A stretch of DNA of 51,274 nt from Streptomyces silvae (GTDB lineage: Bacteria > Actinomycetota > Actinomycetes > Streptomycetales > Streptomycetaceae). Location: the NCBI RefSeq assembly GCF_016745505.1, contig NZ_JAERUC010000095.1, positions 1 to 51,274 of the forward strand, written 5' to 3'. Positions 16,550 through 24,427 of this stretch are shown piece after piece (position 1 is the first letter of the stretch; every line of letters starts with the position of its first letter). Under the pieces are notes generated by a model. That model saw only the letters and a list, made by a program, of their open reading frames with translations. It searched no databases and was not told the origin of the DNA. A program made the translations under genes and the position numbers.

Positions 16550-17944
16550 ATGACCCAGCAGCCCGTACGGACCCGCCTCGCCCCGGAGCGGAGGACCGGC
16601 CGCGTCCGGCCGCCGCACCGGCCCGGCGCGACCCTCGCCGTCACGAGCGCGGCCACCGCCGTCGCGCTGATGAACTACACCGCGCCGATGACGGCGCTCC
16701 CCGCCCTCTCCGCCGCCTTCGCCACCCCGCCCGCCGCCCAGGCCTGGCTGCTCAACGGGGCGCCGCTCGGGCTCGCGGTGCTGCTGCTGGTCGCGGGGAG
16801 CCTCGCCGACGACTTCGGCCGTCGCCGGCTCTTCCTGATCGGCACGCTCGGCCTCGGGGTCACCACCGCGCTCGGGGCGCTCGCCACGGGCACCGTCGGC
16901 TTCACCCTCGCCCGGGCCGGCCAGGGCGCCGCGAGTGCGGCGATCCTGGCCTCCAGCCTCGGGCTGCTGGTCGGCGCGTACCCGGTCGGGCATACGCGGA
17001 TCAGGGCGATGGGGGTGTGGGGGGCGTTCGTGAGCGCCGGGATCGCGCTCGGCCCGCTGCTCGCCGGCTCGCTCGGCTCCCTGGACTGGCGGCTGACGTA
17101 TCTCGCCCTGGGGCTCGGCGCCCTCGTCACCGGGGCCTTCGCCTTCCGTGCGCTCACGGAGTCCCGCGCCCCGCGCGCCGGCCGCCCCGATCTGCTCGGC
17201 GCCGCCGTGCTCGGCCTGGCGATGACCGCGCTGCTGACGGCCCTGACGCTCGGGCGGGACGGCTGGCTGCGCGCCCCGGTCGGCCTGCTGCTGCTCGCGG
17301 CGGTGGCCCTGACCGCCGTGTTCGCCGCCGTGGAGCGCGGGGCGGCGGCCCCGCTGATCGACCTGGCGCTGTTCCGCAGCCGCGCCTTCCTGGCGGCGAC
17401 GGCGGGCGGCCTGTTCACCGGGCTCTCGGTGATCGGCCTGTTCAGCTATCTGCCGACCCTGCTCCAGCACGCGCTGTCGCTGTCGGCGCTCGACGCGGCC
17501 TGGCTGTTCCTGCTCTGGTCCGGTACGTCGTTCCTGGTGGCCCTCCAGTCGCGGCGGCTGGCCGGCCGGGTCACGGCCCGGCACCAGCTGGCGGCCGGCT
17601 TCGCGCTCCACGCGGTGGCGGTGCTGCCGTTCCTGGGAGCCCTGACGGGCGGCTCGGAGCCCTCGGTGTGGGCGCGTCTGATCCCGGCCCTGATCGTGTC
17701 CGGCGCGGGCAGCGGTCTGATCAACGCGGCGCTGCCCCGGCTCGCCGTCGAGTCCGTACCGCCGGAGCGGGCGGCCATGGGGTCCGGTGCCAACAACACC
17801 GCCCGTTACCTCGGCTCCTCGGCCGGTGTGGCCGTGACGATCGCGGTGGCGACGACTCCGGCGGGCGCCGACGGGGCGGTGCTGCTGTCGGCCGGGACGG
17901 CGCTCGTGGCCACGGTGGCCGTCCTGCTCCTGCGGCGGCGCTGA
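16550..17944 (+). CDS. MFS transporter, DHA2-like drug efflux family
   Basis: A 464-residue inner-membrane proton antiporter with 12-14 predicted spans. The DHA-type motif A is seen as GSLADDFGRRRLF after the second span, ALARAGQGAASAA-like motif B (LARAGQGAASAAILAS) and motif C GIALGPLLAGSL. The ATG at 16550 follows GGAGGGA. Regulated by the divergent HxlR protein through the two GTTC-N7-GAAC sites, by inference. The substrate is unknown; antibiotics or toxic small molecules are typical. Confidence 0.88.
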   Translation: MTQQPVRTRLAPERRTGRVRPPHRPGATLAVTSAATAVALMNYTAPMTALPALSAAFATPPAAQAWLLNGAPLGLAVLLLVAGSLADDFGRRRLFLIGTLGLGVTTALGALATGTVGFTLARAGQGAASAAILASSLGLLVGAYPVGHTRIRAMGVWGAFVSAGIALGPLLAGSLGSLDWRLTYLALGLGALVTGAFAFRALTESRAPRAGRPDLLGAAVLGLAMTALLTALTLGRDGWLRAPVGLLLLAAVALTAVFAAVERGAAAPLIDLALFRSRAFLAATAGGLFTGLSVIGLFSYLPTLLQHALSLSALDAAWLFLLWSGTSFLVALQSRRLAGRVTARHQLAAGFALHAVAVLPFLGALTGGSEPSVWARLIPALIVSGAGSGLINAALPRLAVESVPPERAAMGSGANNTARYLGSSAGVAVTIAVATTPAGADGAVLLSAGTALVATVAVLLLRRR

Positions 17945-18065
17945 GCCTTCCCGGACGGCCGTGGCCGGGCGCGCGCCGAGTGTTCTCCCGCGCGCCCTGA
18001 GGCCTTCATCACCGCTGCGGTCCGCGCCCTCTCACCTCTCGCCCGACCCGCAGTACCGTGTGGCC

Positions 18066-19073
18066 ATGCGCCCCGACACGCCTGCCGACCACATCACCGA
18101 AGCCGAGCGCCTGCTGCGCACCGCGGCGCAGTATCCCGAGGACCACGAACCGCTGTTCCTCCAGGCCGCGGCCCACCTGGAGCTCGCCGGTGAACGCGCC
18201 CGCGCGAGCACCCTCTACGACGAGCTGCTCGGCTCCCCCGATACCACCATCGACCACCCGCACCTGGTCAAAGCGCTCAAAGCGGCCAATCTGTGGGAGT
18301 ACGGCCATGAGGCGGAGGCCCGCGCGATCATCGACGGCATCCGCTCCGCCGGCCCGCTCGACGCCGCACCGTGGGAGATCGCCGCGGAGACGCTCGAAGC
18401 GCACGACGAGCTGGAGGCGGCCCACGACTTCTTCTCGACCGCGCTGACGCTGCTCCTCGCTCCTGGCGAGGAAGTCCCGTACGCCACCCAGTCGCTGCTG
18501 ACCGGGCGGCACCGGGTGCGCAGGCTGATGGGCGTCGCCCACGACGCGTGGGACGAGCTGGCCGACACCCTGCACACGGCGGCCGTCCCCCTCGACGAGC
18601 TGCACGACCCGAAGCGCCTGTGGTCGCTCGGCTCCTCCGACCCGGGCGAGCTCCAGGCCGAGATCAACCGGCTCCGCGCCGAACTGGGCACCTACCGCAG
18701 CGCGTTGTCCCGCCCGTTCCCCGTAGCGGTGCTGCACTGGCCCGAGGACGAGCTGCGCGAACTCCTCACCGCCTACCCGGATCTGGCCCAGGAGTACCTC
18801 TCGCACCAGGACCATCTGGCGCGTCTGGAGGCGGCGTTGCGCGATCTGCACGCCACGGGCACGCCGAATCTCGGCATCGTGACGGGCACGGTCCCCTCCT
18901 ACGAGGCGTTCGCCGCGTCTGAGGCCGCGTCCCCGTCCGACCCCGATCTGCTCCCCCAGTACGCCACGACGCTGGCGGCCCGTGGCCGCGCCGTGCCGTG
19001 GCCCCCGGCGCGCAGCGCGGCGTGCTGGTGCGGTTCGGGCCGCCCGTACCGCGAGTGCCACGGGGCGGGCTGA
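18066..19073 (+). CDS. SEC-C metal-binding domain protein with TPR-like repeats
   Basis: A 335-residue cytoplasmic protein. The N-terminal 160 residues are helical and TPR-like (AERLLRTAAQYPEDHEPLFLQAA, ASTLYDELL, AAHDFFSTALTLL). A middle part follows (HWPEDELRELLTAYPDL). The C-terminus is the zinc-binding SEC-C motif CWCGSGRPYRECHG, complete with its Cys/Cys/Cys/His ligands. No ribosome site is evident; GTG at 18060 is an alternative start and the message may be leaderless. Cellular role unknown; SEC-C motifs often mediate protein or ribosome contacts. Confidence 0.8.
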   Translation: MRPDTPADHITEAERLLRTAAQYPEDHEPLFLQAAAHLELAGERARASTLYDELLGSPDTTIDHPHLVKALKAANLWEYGHEAEARAIIDGIRSAGPLDAAPWEIAAETLEAHDELEAAHDFFSTALTLLLAPGEEVPYATQSLLTGRHRVRRLMGVAHDAWDELADTLHTAAVPLDELHDPKRLWSLGSSDPGELQAEINRLRAELGTYRSALSRPFPVAVLHWPEDELRELLTAYPDLAQEYLSHQDHLARLEAALRDLHATGTPNLGIVTGTVPSYEAFAASEAASPSDPDLLPQYATTLAARGRAVPWPPARSAACWCGSGRPYRECHGAG

Positions 19074-19119
19074 CGGAGGCGTACGGCCGTCACCTGCCCC
19101 CACGGGGCGACCTCCGCCG

Positions 19120-20565
19120 TCACCTGCCCGCGAACACGTCCCGCAGGGCCTTGTCGAGCGCGCCGGCGGCCTCGGCCGTGTCGGGCCGTTCGGCGGCCAG
19201 CAGCGCGTGGACGTGGGACTGGAGTACCTGGGTGAACGCGCCGTAGTACGGGGTGCGCGGCCGCTGCACCGCTTCGGTCAGGGCGGCGCCGAGGGTCCGG
19301 ATGTACGCGGCGCGCGCCTCGGCCCCCTGTCCCTTCGGCGCGCCCTCCCCCGGGGCCGCCGCCTTCGGCGCGTCACCGGCGGGCCGGAGCGCGGCGGCGA
19401 CGCGGGGCCAGCAGCGCTCGGTGGAGCTGCCGTAGGCGGAGGCCCTGGTCGCCGCGAAGCCCGCGTCGAGCAGGCAGCGTTCGCTCTCCCGTGAGGTCAG
19501 GAAGGTGATGAGCGCGCGGGCGTTCTCGGCGCGGGGCGAGTCGGCGGTGACGGCGAGGTTCTGCCCGCCGAGCACGGCCTTGCCCGGCAGCCGGTTCACC
19601 GAGTAGGCGCCCGGCTCCATGAGGCTCCCCAACGCCCCGTACGCGTAAGGCCAGTGGCGCAGGAAGACGGCGCGGCCCTCGGCGAAGTCCGTGAGGGACG
19701 CCGTCTCGTCGGAGGTCAGGGCGGCGGGCTGGGCACGGCCCCGGTCGACGCGGTCCAGGAGCGCGTCGAGCCCCTTCTTCAGCTCCTCGGCGTCGGAGCT
19801 GTACGTCCCCTCGCTGTCGGTGAGTTCGACCCCGGCGTCGGCGAACGCCTCGACGGTGTTGACCGTGAGCCCCTCGTACTGCTTCAACTGGGTCGTCCAG
19901 CCCGCGCGTTCGTCGTGGCGGACCGGGTTCAGCCCGAGGGTCTTCACGGAGGAGTAGAGCTGGTCCCAGGTCCAGTGGGCGTTGGGCTGCTTGTCGACGT
20001 CGATGTCGGCCTTCGTCAGGAGGTCGGGCCGGTAGTAGAGGAGGCCCACGTCGGTGTTGAACGGCCGGGCGTAGGAACGGCCCTTCCAGACGGTGGTGGC
20101 GTGGACCTGCCGGATGAAGTCGCGGTCGTCGTCGGCCGCGGGGCCCGACTCGTCGACGGGCAGCGGGCGGATGAGCCCTGCCTCGGCGAACTCCGGGATC
20201 CAGGTGATGTCGAGGTTCACCACGTCGTAGCGGGCGCTGCCGGACTGGAGGGCGCCGAGGAGCTGGCTGCGCTGCTGGTCGGCGCCGCCGGGCAGCTCGA
20301 CGAGCTTGGCCTGCTGGCCCTTCGACCCGGCGTGCCGGCGGTTCCACTCCTCGATGAGCTGCTGCCGCACGCTGCCGGAGCCGGTGACGTCGAGCCCGCT
20401 GGCGACGACGATGGGCCCCTCCTCCGCCGCCGCCTGATCGTCCTGGGGCCCGTGCGTGCCCCCGGACCCTCCCGTGCAGGCGGCGGAGACGAGCGCGAGC
20501 AGACAGCCGAGGGCGAGGGCGGCGCTGGCCCGGCGGCGGCCGGGACGCCGGCCCGTGCGGGTCAT
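19120..20565 (-). CDS. Lipoprotein, ABC-type extracellular solute-binding protein
   Basis: A 481-residue lipoprotein: an Arg-rich start, a signal peptide and a lipobox-like SAAC, giving the lipidated cysteine. The sequence is a family 1 solute-binding protein fold (VVASGLDVTGSGSVRQQLIEEWN, YDVVNLDITWIPEFAEAGLIRPL, ARPFNTDVGLLYYRPDLL, GRAVFLRHWPYAYG). No permease or ATPase gene is adjacent. Instead it overlaps the upstream caspase gene by 4 nt (ATGA), so it appears to be part of that system, perhaps as a sensor. The last 100 residues are Ala-rich. Confidence 0.85.
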   Translation of the reverse strand: MTRTGRRPGRRRASAALALGCLLALVSAACTGGSGGTHGPQDDQAAAEEGPIVVASGLDVTGSGSVRQQLIEEWNRRHAGSKGQQAKLVELPGGADQQRSQLLGALQSGSARYDVVNLDITWIPEFAEAGLIRPLPVDESGPAADDDRDFIRQVHATTVWKGRSYARPFNTDVGLLYYRPDLLTKADIDVDKQPNAHWTWDQLYSSVKTLGLNPVRHDERAGWTTQLKQYEGLTVNTVEAFADAGVELTDSEGTYSSDAEELKKGLDALLDRVDRGRAQPAALTSDETASLTDFAEGRAVFLRHWPYAYGALGSLMEPGAYSVNRLPGKAVLGGQNLAVTADSPRAENARALITFLTSRESERCLLDAGFAATRASAYGSSTERCWPRVAAALRPAGDAPKAAAPGEGAPKGQGAEARAAYIRTLGAALTEAVQRPRTPYYGAFTQVLQSHVHALLAAERPDTAEAAGALDKALRDVFAGR

Positions 20566-23339
20566 TCCGCGTCTCCCGTACCGGTCCTGGCGACCTCTGC
20601 CGCCAGCTCGGCGGCGATGTCGTCGGCCGGGTCCAGGCACCGTCCGCCGCTCGCGCCGGCGAGCCGTTCGCCGAACCGGCCGGGGGTGCACGCGCCGTCC
20701 TGGAGCGACACCGTCACGATCCGGACGAGGGGGGTCTTCCCCGCCTCCGCGACCAGCCGCTTCTGCTCCTTCTCGGCGACGGCTTCGAAGTCCTCGCCGT
20801 CGGTGACCAGGACGAGGAGCCGGGGCTGTTCGGCCCCGGTGGCCTCTCCGCGCAGCGTGCCGAGCGCCGCGTCCAGTCCCGCCGCGATACGGGCGTCGAA
20901 GGCGGCGGTCCCCGCACCGGCCACGGCTTTCTGCGCGACGGCCCGGGTGTTGGGCCCGAAGGGGACGAGGTCCGTGGCCGGTTTCCCCTCGGCGACCGCG
21001 GCCATCCGCACCCCGTACGAGTCCCCGGCGCCCAGGGAGGTCATCGAGCGGGCCACCAGTTCCTTGGCGCCGCCGGTGCCGTCCCAGACCCGCTTGTCCG
21101 CCATCGACGTCGAGTTGTCGAGGAGATACAGCACCCGGCCGGGCCCGAGCGCACCCCGGTAGCGGCTCAGGGTGTCGCTCAGCGAGGCGGAGGCGTCGGC
21201 GTCCGGTCCGGTCACGGGGATCTGTTCGCGTACGGCCGTCGTGTTGTCCTCGCTCCGCAGCACCGAGTCTTCGGCGGGGGCGGCGGGGCCACCCTTCTCG
21301 CCGACGCCCCGGAAGCCGTCGTCGGTGAAGCACTTCTGCGCGTCGGGGTCCGTGGCGAGCCACTCGTAGAAGTCCTCGACGGCCGCCGTGCGGGCATCGG
21401 CGTCCCGGTCGGCCCCGGCCCAGGTGACCCGGACGAAGGGCAGGTCCAGCATCGGCACGTCGGAGGGGTAGTGGGCCACCCGGTGCGCCAGCGCCTCCGA
21501 CGCGCAGCCGGGCCGGCCCGGCTCGCCCGCCGACAGGTTGAACTGCGCCAGGGTCTGCTCCGGTACGAGCACGGCCGCCCGGTCCTCCAGGTCGTTGTGC
21601 GCCCCGTCGGCCAGGACGCACATCAGTTCCCGCGCGGTGGAGGGCATGGGGCGCAGGGCCTGTGCCATGCCCTGTTCGACCGTGGAGGCGCGCCCTGATC
21701 CGGAGGAGGCGTACAGCGCGTCGGTCGCCAGCAGGGCGCCCTCGGTGTCCTCGGGGTCGGGGCGCAGGATCTCGACCGGCTGGCCGGCTTCGAGCGCGGT
21801 GACGATGGTGCCGAGCGGGTCGTCGGTCTGCAGGGACTGCGCCAGCGCCATGGTGTCCGGCACGCCGAGGACCATCGGGGTGTAGGCGACGGAGCCCAGC
21901 CGGTCGAGGTCCACGACGCTCCTTCCCGCGTCCGCGCCGGGCTTCCCCGAACCGGTCACGGACGAGGCGTTCCCACCGCCCGCCCCGCCGGCCGTCGCGC
22001 GCTGCCAGGCGCTTCCGGCGGCCGGGATCCAGATGTCCGGCTGTGCGCCGACGTCCCGTTGGGGCCGCGGGCAGTCGCCGGACGCGGGGCAGGTGGCGGG
22101 CGGTTCCTGCCAGAGGGAGGAGGACCGGAGGGCCGCCACGGCGTCGGTGGCCTTGGCGTCGTACACATTGATGCCGACGGTCCGGCAGCCGTGGCCGTCC
22201 CGCTTGGGGTAGGCGTCGGCGGCCTTCTGCACGGTGGACTTCAGGTCGGGGTCGGTGAGCACGCGCAGCTCCAGGGGCGACGCGCAGTCACCGCCGGAGG
22301 GCGCCCCCACGAGGTACCACGCGCCGGCCGCGGCGAGCGCGACGACACCCGCCAGGGCGACGGCGGTCGTACGTGTCAGACGGTGGGCCAAGGCGGCGAA
22401 GAGCCGGCGCGGGAGGGCCTGCGCGGACGAGCGCGGCCCCCGCGTCGTGACCGCCGTCGGCGGACCGTCCTCCAGGGCCAGCCCGGTCGGGGGCGGGGGC
22501 TCCGCGTCCACCGGGTGTGCGAGGACCACGTCGTCGCCGTGCCGCAGCTCGTCCGGGATCCACGGGTGCCCGTCGACCGCCTTGAGCGGCGCCATCGCCC
22601 GGCGGATCCCGGCGACGGTCCGGGTGAAGGTGACCGGCTCCTCCTCGCCGGTGGTCAGCAGCCGGTGGAGGGCCGCCGTGAACTCCGTACCGGTACGGGG
22701 ATCGCCCGGCGGGATCTCCACGCCCGGCTCGGCGGCGGTGAGCAGGGCGAAGTTCTGCCCCGCGGCAGGACTGAAGGCGCGGAGCGCGTTGCCGGCGAAG
22801 CAGCAGTCGAGGATGACCACGACCCAGTCGGCGCGGGAGTTGCGCAGCTCGGGCATCACGTCGTCGCGCCAGGACAGGGTGTCCACGAAGGGGTGGTGCC
22901 GGTCCCTGGTCACCCGGGAGTCGGTGAACATCAGGTTGAGGTCGCTGCCGTCGGGGCGCACGATGCCGTGCCCGGCGAAGTAGACGACCAGCAGGCCGGT
23001 CACGTCCCTGCGGGCGGCGGCGAGCGCGGCGCGCACCCGGAGCGGGTCGACGGCGGGGGCGGGGGCGGGGCCCTTGGGAGTACCGCCCTTGGGACCGCTG
23101 CCCATGTCGGGGCCCTTGGGACCACTGCTCGTGTCGGCGCCGTCCGCCGGGATCACGACGAGGTCGTCCGGGCCGAGCACGCCGGTGCGTTCGGCGGTCA
23201 GGGCCTCGCGCATGAGGCGGAGGTTCGTGGCGACGGCGGGGAGGTCGTTCCGGGCGCCCGTGTAGTGCTCCACGCCGATGAGCACGGCCCTGTGCCGCCT
23301 ACGGCCGTTCTCCTCGCCGCGCGCGTCGTACGGCGGCAC
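20562..23339 (-). CDS. Caspase-like peptidase fused to a periplasmic-binding-like and a VWA domain
   Basis: A 925-residue chimera. Residues about 15-270 form a C14 caspase-like domain with His124 (VYFAGHG) and the catalytic Cys180 (ILDCCFAGN). A low-complexity GPKG insertion lies at about 72-92. One membrane span (about 325-345) separates it from an outside region that resembles a solute-binding protein (LRVLTDPDLKSTVQKAADAYP, VAYTPMVLGVPDTMALAQSL). A VWA domain with MIDAS motif DNSTSM (near residue 740) and TDGEDF follows. Start GTG at 23339, 5 nt after the EACC1-like gene, with GGAGAGG upstream. Topology suggests external sensing coupled to internal proteolysis; that is inference. Confidence 0.85.
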   Translation of the reverse strand: MPPYDARGEENGRRRHRAVLIGVEHYTGARNDLPAVATNLRLMREALTAERTGVLGPDDLVVIPADGADTSSGPKGPDMGSGPKGGTPKGPAPAPAVDPLRVRAALAAARRDVTGLLVVYFAGHGIVRPDGSDLNLMFTDSRVTRDRHHPFVDTLSWRDDVMPELRNSRADWVVVILDCCFAGNALRAFSPAAGQNFALLTAAEPGVEIPPGDPRTGTEFTAALHRLLTTGEEEPVTFTRTVAGIRRAMAPLKAVDGHPWIPDELRHGDDVVLAHPVDAEPPPPTGLALEDGPPTAVTTRGPRSSAQALPRRLFAALAHRLTRTTAVALAGVVALAAAGAWYLVGAPSGGDCASPLELRVLTDPDLKSTVQKAADAYPKRDGHGCRTVGINVYDAKATDAVAALRSSSLWQEPPATCPASGDCPRPQRDVGAQPDIWIPAAGSAWQRATAGGAGGGNASSVTGSGKPGADAGRSVVDLDRLGSVAYTPMVLGVPDTMALAQSLQTDDPLGTIVTALEAGQPVEILRPDPEDTEGALLATDALYASSGSGRASTVEQGMAQALRPMPSTARELMCVLADGAHNDLEDRAAVLVPEQTLAQFNLSAGEPGRPGCASEALAHRVAHYPSDVPMLDLPFVRVTWAGADRDADARTAAVEDFYEWLATDPDAQKCFTDDGFRGVGEKGGPAAPAEDSVLRSEDNTTAVREQIPVTGPDADASASLSDTLSRYRGALGPGRVLYLLDNSTSMADKRVWDGTGGAKELVARSMTSLGAGDSYGVRMAAVAEGKPATDLVPFGPNTRAVAQKAVAGAGTAAFDARIAAGLDAALGTLRGEATGAEQPRLLVLVTDGEDFEAVAEKEQKRLVAEAGKTPLVRIVTVSLQDGACTPGRFGERLAGASGGRCLDPADDIAAELAAEVARTGTGDAE

Positions 23340-23344
23340 GGCCG

Positions 23345-23947
23345 CTAGACCTCTCCGGGCTCGTCGCCGCCGCGCGTTCGGTTTCCGCCACCGGCCCCGG
23401 GGCCCGCGTCGGGGCCACCGCGGGTCTCTCCGTCCGTGTCGCTGCGCGCGCCGTCACCGGAGTCGGTGTCGCCGCGGACGCCATCGCCGGTGCCGTCGCC
23501 GGGGTCGGTGCCCCGGCGCGCGTCGTCGTCGGTGTCGCGGCTGAGGTCGGAGCCCGGCCCCCGGGACGGCCCGTCGAGGGTGACGCGCGGCGTCTCCTCG
23601 GGATCGGCGAACCGGCGCCGGTTGCGCAGCCAGGTCTCCACGGACCGCCACGCGTTCTCGGTCACGGAGCGCGCCACCTCGACGGAGACGACCAGGATGA
23701 TGTCCTGGATCAGCTCCCCGCCCATGGCCTCGGCCTGCGTGAGCGAGTCCTTGCGGGCCAGGGTGACTTCGTCCCGCTTCAGCGCGCCCTCCAGGACCGG
23801 CGCGTTCTTCAGCCAGGCGTGCAGGGCTTCGACGTCGTCACGCCGGGTGTGCGTCCCGCTGAGGCTGATCCGTAACTCGATCCTCCCCGGCCCCGGCCCC
23901 TGCTCCCGTACGCCCGTGTCCGCCCCGTCCGCCATGCCTGCCCCCAT
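23345..23947 (-). CDS. EACC1-like effector-associated protein
   Basis: A 200-residue protein with an N-terminal domain (about 22-110: ELRISLSGTHTRRDDVEALHAW, then a helix IIL VVSVEVARSVT and ETWLRNRRR). It resembles the effector-associated constant component EACC1, which is found beside caspase, trypsin or TIR-type effectors in actinobacterial conflict systems (Aravind group work, from memory). The C-terminal 90 residues are a disordered Asp/Gly/Arg/Ser/Thr tail with no fold. It ends 5 nt before the caspase start. Starts at 23947 or 23935 (ATG) cannot be separated; both ribosome sites are weak. Confidence 0.7.
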   Translation of the reverse strand: MGAGMADGADTGVREQGPGPGRIELRISLSGTHTRRDDVEALHAWLKNAPVLEGALKRDEVTLARKDSLTQAEAMGGELIQDIILVVSVEVARSVTENAWRSVETWLRNRRRFADPEETPRVTLDGPSRGPGSDLSRDTDDDARRGTDPGDGTGDGVRGDTDSGDGARSDTDGETRGGPDAGPGAGGGNRTRGGDEPGEV

Positions 23948-24130
23948 CGGCCCCGCCGCCCTCGCCCCGCCAGGGCGTGGTCACTGAACACAGGAGTATT
24001 TCACGGCAGTTGACACCCGGCACCCCTTTGTTACGCGCCTTCTGAAGGCAGTTGGGCCCTCACCGATGACTTTTGCGTCCCCCGGCGGTCATAGCTACCG
24101 AGAGGCTCACGATCACCCGTGGGACTCACC

Positions 24131-24160
24131 ACGACGGACCACGACGGACCACGACGGACC
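24131..24160 (+). repeat. Three tandem copies of a 10-bp unit
   Basis: ACGACGGACC is repeated three times head to tail in the leader of the DUF4287 gene, 23 bp before its ATG. It may be a replication-slippage product or affect leader folding. Confidence 0.6.
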
Positions 24161-24182
24161 ACCGAGGACAGGACGCGACGAC

Positions 24183-24389
24183 ATGACCGACGCAGTGAAG
24201 GGCCCCGCGAGCTACTTCCCCTCGATCGAGAAGAAGTACGGCCGCCCGGTCGCGGAGTGGAAGGAGCTCGTCCGCTCCTCGCCCCTCACCCAGCACATGG
24301 AGCTCGTCTCCTGGCTCAAGACCGAGCACGGCATGGGCCACGGGCACGCCAACGCCCTGGTCGCGCACACGCTCGCCGAGGGCAAGTAG
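24183..24389 (+). CDS. DUF4287 domain protein
   Basis: A complete 68-residue cytoplasmic protein that is nearly all one DUF4287 domain (SYFPSIEKKYGRPVAEW, HMELVSWLKTEHGMGHGHANALVAH). The ATG at 24183 is preceded by GAGGACAGGA. The family is common in actinobacteria and has no defined biochemical role. It stands alone between divergent EACC1/caspase genes and a convergent phosphatase gene. Confidence 0.85.
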   Translation: MTDAVKGPASYFPSIEKKYGRPVAEWKELVRSSPLTQHMELVSWLKTEHGMGHGHANALVAHTLAEGK

Positions 24390-24396
24390 ACGGGCG

Positions 24397-24419
24397 CCCG
24401 GGTCCTTCTCCGACCCGGG
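24397..24419. terminator. Bidirectional hairpin between convergent genes
   Basis: CCCGGGTC and GACCCGGG form a perfect 8-bp stem with a 7-nt loop (CTTCTCC) in the 38-bp space between the DUF4287 gene and the phosphatase gene. Confidence 0.65.
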
Positions 24420-24427
24420 GCCGGTGG

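Noticed and set aside
24131..24160. CRISPR-like repeat
   Set aside because: Units of 10 bp without spacers; a simple tandem repeat.
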